From: JAGLHV01 sp023132075 [NCBI: bacterium]
Lineage (GTDB): Bacteria > CBDUZB01 > JAGLHV01
Assembly (NCBI GenBank): GCA_023132075.1
Contig: JAGLYT010000111.1
Coordinates: forward strand, 1-5,717
Length of the DNA: 5,717 nt
Direction of reading: 5' to 3'
In this document: one piece after another, positions 1 through 4,182 of the stretch
Numbering within the stretch: the first letter of the stretch is position 1
How the letters are laid out: each line of letters opens with the position of its first letter
The notes under the pieces: model-generated
The model's database searches: none
Told to the model about the DNA's origin: nothing
Seen by the model: only the letters and a program-made list of their open reading frames with translations
Made by a program: the position numbers and the translations under genes

Positions 1-73
1 ATAAGTCATCCCCTACATTGCTTGAAAATTAAAGAAGTAAAATAGTAAAAAGAAAAGAGTTGAAAGAAAATAA

Positions 74-1519
74 ATGGTTAAAAAAATAGGTATTATTTTA
101 ATAGGATTTTTAATTATTCCTTTCATGGTTGGTATAATAGAAGCGAGAAATCTTGCTTTGGGAAAGGGTTGTACTGCTTCTCCTGATTGGATACAAGATC
201 CTAATTTTGCTACGGACGGAAGGATGTTAAAGAGATGGGAGTCAGACCACTCTGACGATGAATGGATAAAGGTAGATTTAGGTGAGTCTAAAACTTTCAA
301 CACAGTTATGTTAAGATGGGAAACGGCTTATGGTAAAAGTTATACAATTGAAATTTCTGATAATGAATTTGGGCCATGGACGGTAGTTTGCGATACTACT
401 ACAGCAAATGGAGGAAATGATAATATTTATGTTGGTGAGCGGACTGCCCGCTATGTAAAAATGAATGGAAGAAAAAGGTCGACAATATGGGGTTATTCTT
501 TGTGGGAATTTGAGGTACATAATATCTTTCCTGCCACTAATCTTGCTTTTGGAGAACAGGCACAGGCAGAAGCGTCTTCTATACAGGGTAGTGATGTAAT
601 GGCGAGTAATGCAGTAGATGGTGATATGTCAACCCGATGGGGCTCAGAGGTAAATAATGATTCTGAATGGATAAAAGTGGATTTAGGTTCGGAACAAATT
701 ATCAATGCCGTTGTGTTAAAATGGGAAGCAGCTTATGGGGGAGATTATACTATTGAACTTTCTATAGATGATATTAACTGGAGTACAGCTAGCTTCATTA
801 CAGGAGGAGATGGAGGGATTGATATTATTGAATTTTCTAATCAATCTGCCCGTTATGTGAAAATGAATGGAACAAAAAGAGGAGTGGATGATCCCTCTTA
901 CGGTTACTCTTTATATGAATTTGAAGTATATTCAGATAATATGCCGGCTATTTTAGATGTGGCCATTAGAAATATTGCAGATAATGAAGTGACTGATACA
1001 ATTACCTGGAGTGGGATAGATGTAGATTTTCCATTAAGTTTAGTATGGACAGTGGCAGATCAGTATTTAGAAATTGAACATGCTGTAGGTTATTTAAACT
1101 GGGGTATTCAAATTTACACTGATAATCAAGGGGAGGGAGCCAACCCGGAATATACAGGGTATAGTAGCCCTGCCGGATTAGTAGGAGTGACGGCGACTAC
1201 GGAAGTTTTACCGATGTGTTGGCATACAGAAGACGAGCATGTTGATGGAGGACCGCTTACTCCGGTGGAAAGGGAGGATCATTCTGGATTCACTAATTAT
1301 TCATGGTTTTTCTTGGGGGATAAGAGTTCTGCTGGATTTAATAATGGAGATGATTGGATTACTGTATGGAATTTGGAAGGTGCAAAGTGGGGTGAAGATG
1401 TTGGAGAGCGTTATACACCGGTGGGGACAGTAATGGTTTATCTAGCAGCAAAATTTGAACAAGCGACAATACAGACTTATAAAACGAATAAATTTATTTT
1501 AGAACAGTATCATCAGTAA
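74..1519 (+). CDS. Secreted protein with two tandem discoidin (F5/8 type C) domains and an unknown C-terminal module
   Basis: The 481-residue product has a signal peptide (MVKK, then a hydrophobic stretch, likely cut after IIEA at residue 24). Two discoidin/CBM32-like domains follow at about 26-149 and 156-286. Each has the family hallmarks: an N-terminal NLA start, a DG...RW motif, EWIKVDLG, a YTIE strand, ARYVKMNG and a closing GYSLxEFEV. Such domains usually bind carbohydrate or cell-surface ligands. Residues 291-481 belong to no family I can name; they are rich in Trp, Tyr and Gly, with NWGIQIYTDN (342-351), a PAGLVGVT stretch from 366 and YKTNKFILEQ near the end. No catalytic motif or C-terminal anchor is visible, so it is probably a secreted binding protein. 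The start is preceded only by a weak purine-rich site (GAAAG at 62-66), but it gives a proper signal peptide. The next gene begins 16 bases downstream with no terminator between. Discoidin assignment is strong; biological role is unknown. Confidence 0.9.
   Translation: MVKKIGIILIGFLIIPFMVGIIEARNLALGKGCTASPDWIQDPNFATDGRMLKRWESDHSDDEWIKVDLGESKTFNTVMLRWETAYGKSYTIEISDNEFGPWTVVCDTTTANGGNDNIYVGERTARYVKMNGRKRSTIWGYSLWEFEVHNIFPATNLAFGEQAQAEASSIQGSDVMASNAVDGDMSTRWGSEVNNDSEWIKVDLGSEQIINAVVLKWEAAYGGDYTIELSIDDINWSTASFITGGDGGIDIIEFSNQSARYVKMNGTKRGVDDPSYGYSLYEFEVYSDNMPAILDVAIRNIADNEVTDTITWSGIDVDFPLSLVWTVADQYLEIEHAVGYLNWGIQIYTDNQGEGANPEYTGYSSPAGLVGVTATTEVLPMCWHTEDEHVDGGPLTPVEREDHSGFTNYSWFFLGDKSSAGFNNGDDWITVWNLEGAKWGEDVGERYTPVGTVMVYLAAKFEQATIQTYKTNKFILEQYHQ
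149..931 (+). repeat. Internal tandem duplication encoding the two discoidin domains
   Basis: The two domains are similar in DNA as well as protein. Positions 260-283 and 665-688 match at 22 of 24 bases (EWIKVDLG). Positions 444-470 and 846-872 match at 25 of 27 bases (ARYVKMNG region). The offset is 402-405 bases, a repeat unit of about 134-135 codons with at least one codon gained or lost. This indicates duplication within the gene rather than capture of two unrelated domains. Confidence 0.75.
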
Positions 1520-1535
1520 AAAAAGTAAAAGGGAA

Positions 1536-2372
1536 ATGGTTTTTATGATTAATAAAAAGTTATTTACCGGTTTGTTTTTAGCGATTTTATTTTTTCTTAC
1601 CCCGGGTGTATATGCAAAAATAAGTGTTATGCCTGTACGGCAGGAAATTACTGTATCACCGGGCGGAATGGCGGAAGGTAGTTATTTTGTTACTAATCTT
1701 TCAAACGAAAAGACTTATGTGAAAATAAACCCGCGAGACTGGTTTAAGTTGAAAGAAAATACAAATATAAACATAGATTCCTGGCTGGAAATATTACCTC
1801 AGGAGTTTGAGCTTAAAGCGCATGAAAAAAAGGAAATAAAATATAAAGTTACGCTTCCTCAGGAAGTAATAGGTGAATTAGTAGGTATGATTGCTTTTCA
1901 TCCTCAGGCACCTAAAGGTGCGATGATTAATGTTGTTTTTAGTGTTTCGCTTTATGTGATAATTGAAGGGACGGAAATTGTTGAAGGAGAGATTGAATCA
2001 GTAGATGTTGGTAATAGGGAGGATAAAAAAGGTAATCGTTACTTCTATATAGGGTTGGGATTAAAAAATAAAGGAAATGTGCATCTTCGTCCTAAAATAA
2101 AAGCTATTATTAAGAAAAAGAAAAAGCAAATTACTTCTATAGATTTTCCATACGGTTGGCCGGTTTATCCGGGAAGAGTATCCGGTTATGTAGGAGATTT
2201 AAAAGGAAGGCCCCTTTTTCCTAAAGGTAAATATCGTGCTGTAATAACGGTTGATTATGGTAGGTCTGAAGATATTCTTGAAAAAGTTGTTCCTTTCAAA
2301 ATAGATAAAAGAGGGAATGTTAAAAAAAAGTCAAAGAAATTGAAGAAAAAGGAAGTTATTAAAGGCAGTTAG
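1536..2372 (+). CDS. Exported PapD-like (Ig-fold) protein, pilus-chaperone or scaffold type
   Basis: The 278-residue product carries a signal peptide ending PGVYA (cut after about residue 27). Residues 28-147 read like the N-terminal domain of periplasmic PapD-type chaperones or DUF916-like proteins: ISVMPVRQEITVSPGG, then YFVTNLSNEKTYVKI, then a basic 'LPQEFELKAHEKKEIKYKVTLP' type strand pattern typical of these Ig folds. Residues 150-256 look like a second beta-sandwich (LGLKNKGNVHLRPKIKA, FPKGKYRAVITVDYG). The end, 257-278, is very lysine-rich and has no membrane anchor. In known families such proteins bind or stabilise exported subunits in the periplasm or act as cell-wall scaffolds; no usher or pilin gene is visible, so the partner is unknown. 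The gene follows the discoidin gene by 16 bases and is probably co-transcribed. A second ATG at 1545 (MINKK) is at least as plausible a start: GGGA at 1531-1534 sits 10 bases before it but only one base before 1536. Confidence 0.85.
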   Translation: MVFMINKKLFTGLFLAILFFLTPGVYAKISVMPVRQEITVSPGGMAEGSYFVTNLSNEKTYVKINPRDWFKLKENTNINIDSWLEILPQEFELKAHEKKEIKYKVTLPQEVIGELVGMIAFHPQAPKGAMINVVFSVSLYVIIEGTEIVEGEIESVDVGNREDKKGNRYFYIGLGLKNKGNVHLRPKIKAIIKKKKKQITSIDFPYGWPVYPGRVSGYVGDLKGRPLFPKGKYRAVITVDYGRSEDILEKVVPFKIDKRGNVKKKSKKLKKKEVIKGS

Positions 2373-2373
2373 T

Positions 2374-2399
2374 AAAGACGGTTGGAAAAGACGGTTAGA
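2374..2399 (+). repeat. Tandem 13-base repeat (AAAGACGGTTRGA), with dispersed copies
   Basis: Two perfectly adjacent units, AAAGACGGTTGGA (2374-2386) and AAAGACGGTTAGA (2387-2399), start right after the stop codon at 2370-2372. Further copies occur at 2453-2465 (AAAGATGGTTAGA) and 2617-2629 (AAAGACGGTTGAA). The core AAAGACGG recurs in the next gap at 3999-4006. Confidence 0.7.
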
Positions 2400-2407
2400 A
2401 AAGTTTG

Positions 2408-2435
2408 ATTGGTTTAAATTGGTTGAATTGGTCAA
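2408..2435 (+). repeat. 28-base ATTGGTTTA block, copy 1
   Basis: The block consists of three 9-base units (ATTGGTTTA, ATTGGTTGA, ATTGGTCAA) with one extra A after the first unit. It matches the block at 2509-2536 at 23 of 28 bases, including the same one-base interruption, so the two blocks are duplicates of each other rather than chance AT-rich sequence. Confidence 0.6.
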
Positions 2436-2469
2436 AGACAAAGACAAAGGATAAAGATGGTTAGAACAG

Positions 2470-2506
2470 TTGAATTGCTTGTCCGCCAGTTTGTAAGGCG
2501 GAGTTT
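2470..2506 (-). repeat. Dispersed hairpin element, copy A (reverse orientation)
   Basis: A 6-base stem, TCCGCC (2482-2487) with GGCGGA (2497-2502), encloses a 9-base loop, AGTTTGTAA. Read on the - strand the whole 37-base segment aligns with 3895-3931: 31 of 38 alignment columns are identical, including nearly the full loop and both flanks. There is no T-run after the stem in either direction, so it is not a standard terminator. It looks like a small REP- or MITE-like repeat. Confidence 0.65.
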
Positions 2507-2508
2507 CG

Positions 2509-2536
2509 ATTGGTTTAGATTAGTTTAATTAGTTAA
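2509..2536 (+). repeat. 28-base ATTGGTTTA block, copy 2
   Basis: Units ATTGGTTTA, ATTAGTTTA and ATTAGTTAA, with one extra G after the first unit, mirror the block at 2408-2435. The two blocks lie on either side of hairpin copy A. Confidence 0.6.
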
Positions 2537-2573
2537 AAAAAGAAAAGACAAAAGACAGGTACTGAGGCAAAGA

Positions 2574-2615
2574 ATAGTCCATAGTCCATAGTCAACAGAT
2601 GACAGACTAAAGATA
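2574..2615 (+). repeat. Heptanucleotide array, intergenic region 1
   Basis: Six 7-base units run in one phase: ATAGTCC (2574-2580), ATAGTCC, ATAGTCA, ACAGATG, ACAGACT and AAAGATA (2609-2615). A separate pair, AAAAGAC twice, lies just upstream at 2543-2556. The ACAGATG and ACAGAC units recur in the array at 4012-4046. Confidence 0.65.
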
Positions 2616-2646
2616 GAAAGACGGTTGAATTAGTTAGTAGAATGAT

Positions 2647-2651
2647 GGGAG
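2647..2651 (+). promoter_or_regulatory. Shine-Dalgarno site for the ZU5-like protein gene
   Basis: GGGAG lies 6 bases before the ATG at 2658. It is the clearest ribosome binding site in the window and fixes that start, which also gives a complete signal peptide. Confidence 0.7.
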
Positions 2652-2657
2652 TAGAGA

Positions 2658-3830
2658 ATGTTTAAAAACAGCAGGAAAAAATTATTAATAGGCTTGTGTT
2701 TATCGGTGATGGTGTCGAGCGTTATTTTTTTCTCTTATCATACAGTAAAAGCATTTGAATCAGCAAATAGGGGAATTGTTACTGCTTCTGCTTTTGTTCA
2801 ACCATCAGCACCTGTTGTAATGATTAAGACTCCATTGGAAGTTAATATAGCAGGCTGTAAGATTTATATGGAAGCAGGGATTAGTGCGGGGATGGCAATG
2901 GAGAGTCTAACCTTTTATTACAAAAAGGTTTCTGAACCGGAGACAAGCTATAAGTTAATAACTAAAGAGTTCACACCTCCTCTTTTTGCTTATACATTTA
3001 AAGATTATATTCCCGGAGAAGTAGTAACTACCGATGGAGTAATGTTTTATTTTGAAGTAACCTATAGCGGTGAAGTAGGTGTAGCAGAAGTTCCGGCGCA
3101 GATTATAACAGTAAATCCCAGTGTTACTATGACAATAGGTCCTGAGGGGGGTACGATTGTTTTAGTCGATGGAAATCCTGAAGATGGAGAGGTGTGCATT
3201 GAAATACCCGCAGGCGCGTTGGAAAGTGAAATTGAGATAACCTTTAGCCAGAAAGATCCGGCCGGTGTTCCCGCGGGATTTGGTGTTGCCGGTAGTGATA
3301 GTCCGTTAGCAGCTTATGAAATTTTACCGGAAAATATTGACTTTCAATTGCCCTACAATTTAACATTACTTTATTTTGACCTTAATGGAGAGGTTAAAGA
3401 AGACGGGACACTTATTACGGAAGAGGAATTAAAAATTTTATGGTGGGATGGGTTTGATTGGCGGTTAGTGGGAGGAACATTAAATAGCGAATTAAATACA
3501 CTAACAACTTCTTTAAATCATAATAGTATATTTGCTGTTTTTCCGGCTTTAATTAATGAGCGTACCCATTGTCCGCTGGAAAGAATTATTACCCCGGCCT
3601 GTCAGGATGGGATAAATGATTATGCTTATTTTAATGGATTAACCGATCTGGATAATGTTTCAATAAAAATTTATGATATCACCGGTAAGGAAATAAGAAC
3701 GATAAACATAACTCCTTATCAATGGGATGGCCGCAATAACGATGGTGATATAGTAGAGAGCGGTGTTTATATTTACCAATGTGAATACAATGGAAAGAAT
3801 GTAAGCGGAGTAATAGTAGTAGCGAAGTAA
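2658..3830 (+). CDS. Exported protein with ZU5-like domain and C-terminal FlgD-Ig/gliding-type sorting domain
   Basis: The product has 390 residues. A basic N-terminus (MFKNSRKK) and a hydrophobic segment form a signal peptide ending HTVKA at residue 32. Residues about 50-152 look like a beta-rich, Ig-like domain of unknown type. Residues 155-297 resemble a ZU5-like domain: IGPEGGTIVL, then VCIEIPAGALESEIEITFSQ, then DFQLPYNLTLLYFD, a WWDGFDWRLVGG strand pair and a closing NHNSIFAVF. Residues 303-390 resemble the FlgD Ig-like or CHU_C/gliding-type C-terminal domain, with ITPACQDGINDYAYFNGL, VSIKIYDITGKEIRTI, QWDGRNNDG and ESGVYIYQ. In Bacteroidota and other phyla related domains end secreted cargo and can direct type IX secretion. 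The domain sits at the extreme C-terminus, where such signals sit. No catalytic residues are evident. The neighbour downstream encodes a PorV-like barrel. Domain calls are from motif reading; role is inferred. Confidence 0.87.
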   Translation: MFKNSRKKLLIGLCLSVMVSSVIFFSYHTVKAFESANRGIVTASAFVQPSAPVVMIKTPLEVNIAGCKIYMEAGISAGMAMESLTFYYKKVSEPETSYKLITKEFTPPLFAYTFKDYIPGEVVTTDGVMFYFEVTYSGEVGVAEVPAQIITVNPSVTMTIGPEGGTIVLVDGNPEDGEVCIEIPAGALESEIEITFSQKDPAGVPAGFGVAGSDSPLAAYEILPENIDFQLPYNLTLLYFDLNGEVKEDGTLITEEELKILWWDGFDWRLVGGTLNSELNTLTTSLNHNSIFAVFPALINERTHCPLERIITPACQDGINDYAYFNGLTDLDNVSIKIYDITGKEIRTINITPYQWDGRNNDGDIVESGVYIYQCEYNGKNVSGVIVVAK

Positions 3831-3842
3831 AAAACAAAGACA

Positions 3843-3898
3843 GTCCATAGACAACGGACAAAAGGAAAATACTAAATACTAAATTCGAAATACTAAAC
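3843..3898 (+). repeat. Heptanucleotide array, intergenic region 2, left part
   Basis: Eight consecutive 7-base units keep one phase: GTCCATA, GACAACG, GACAAAA, GGAAAAT, ACTAAAT, ACTAAAT, TCGAAAT and ACTAAAC. The last four are clearly related; the first four are degenerate, and the first matches a rotation of the ATAGTCC unit seen at 2574. The array stops at the hairpin element. Confidence 0.6.
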
Positions 3899-3931
3899 CC
3901 TCCTTACAGACTGGAGGACAGGCAAATTCAA
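3895..3931 (+). repeat. Dispersed hairpin element, copy B (forward orientation)
   Basis: Stem CCTCC (3899-3903) with GGAGG (3913-3917) encloses the 9-base loop TTACAGACT. Compared with copy A in the same orientation, the loop differs at one base, and the stem pair G:C of copy A is T:A here, so pairing is kept. The outermost pair of copy A is a C/A mismatch here. Flanks AAAC on the left and GCAA(A)TTCAA on the right are shared by both copies. Confidence 0.65.
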
Positions 3932-3951
3932 AATACGAAATACAAAATTCA
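3924..3951 (+). repeat. Heptanucleotide array, intergenic region 2, right part
   Basis: Four in-phase units, AAATTCA, AAATACG, AAATACA and AAATTCA, share the consensus AAATWCN with the last units left of hairpin copy B (AAATACT, AAATACT, AAATTCG, AAATACT at 3867-3894). The hairpin therefore separates two halves of one array. Confidence 0.65.
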
Positions 3952-4011
3952 AAACAAAGACAAAAGATTGTGAATGGCAAATGGCAAGAAAAAGGCACAA
4001 AGACGGAAATA

Positions 4012-4046
4012 ACAGTTCACAGATGACAGTTGACAGACAAAAGACA
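4012..4046 (+). repeat. Heptanucleotide array of ACAGNNN units
   Basis: Five in-phase units are visible: ACAGTTC (4012-4018), ACAGATG, ACAGTTG, ACAGACA and AAAGACA (4040-4046). The ACAGATG unit and the ACAGAC core also occur in the array at 2595-2608 in the other gap. Confidence 0.6.
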
Positions 4047-4054
4047 AAAAATAG

Positions 4055-4074
4055 ATTCCTGCTTTCGCAGGAAT
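4055..4074. repeat. 20-base perfect hairpin, dRS3-like layout
   Basis: ATTCCTGC (4055-4062) pairs perfectly with GCAGGAAT (4067-4074) around the 4-base loop TTTC, and GACA follows. The layout resembles widespread bacterial intergenic repeats of the type ATTCCC-N8-GGGAAT (dRS3 in Neisseria). There is no T-run on the + strand after it, so terminator function is not supported. It lies 108 bases before the barrel gene. Confidence 0.6.
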
Positions 4075-4182
4075 GACAGAAGAGGATAAGATAGGAATGA
4101 ATTAGAAGTTGGAATTTTTAAGTGAATGTTTTAATTTGTCAGGGGGTGTAGTAAAATTAGCAGTCAATTGGAAGTGGAGATA

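Larger units (their letters stand above)
2373..2657. other. Gene-free, repeat-rich intergenic region 1
   Basis: No credible reading frame occupies this stretch. It holds 13-base repeats, two related 28-base ATTGGTTTA blocks, a hairpin element, and an array of 7-base units, each listed separately. Apart from the hairpin it is strikingly poor in C on the + strand. No hairpin followed by a T-run marks a terminator for the upstream gene. Confidence 0.75.
3831..4182. other. Gene-free, repeat-rich intergenic region 2
   Basis: This 352-base gap has no credible gene on either strand; the short minus-strand frames at its left edge are antisense to the preceding coding region. It holds heptamer arrays, hairpin copy B, an AATGGCA pair (3973-3986), and a separate 20-base hairpin. 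The last 100 bases before 4183 are ordinary AT-rich sequence and probably carry the promoter and leader of the barrel gene. No T-tailed terminator follows the stop codon at 3828-3830. Confidence 0.75.

Noticed and set aside
22-48. Possible promoter for the discoidin gene, TTGAAA at 22-27 with TAGTAA at 43-48
   Set aside because: The -10 match is weak and the 15-base spacing short; a better -10 (TAAAAT at 38-43) is far too close.
2482-2502. Hairpin after the PapD-like gene as a rho-independent terminator
   Set aside because: It lies more than 100 bases after the stop codon, has a 9-base loop and lacks a T-run on the exit side; its second copy elsewhere points to a dispersed repeat.
3660-3861. 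Small minus-strand open frames spanning the end of the ZU5-like gene
   Set aside because: They are antisense to a well-supported coding region and have no recognisable product or ribosome binding site.
3843-4046. CRISPR-like array in the second gap
   Set aside because: Repeat units are only 7 bases, degenerate and contiguous, with no long identical repeats or unique spacers.
4109-4137. Possible promoter TTGGAA, 17-base gap, TAATTT before the barrel gene
   Set aside because: Only 4/6 and 3/6 matches to the sigma-70 consensus in AT-rich sequence, where such matches are common by chance; the organism's own consensus is unknown.
4141-4152. Strong Shine-Dalgarno-like AGGGGG followed by GTG
   Set aside because: The GTG at 4146 is followed directly by TAG in frame, so it does not start a gene; it is also too far from the ATG at 4183.
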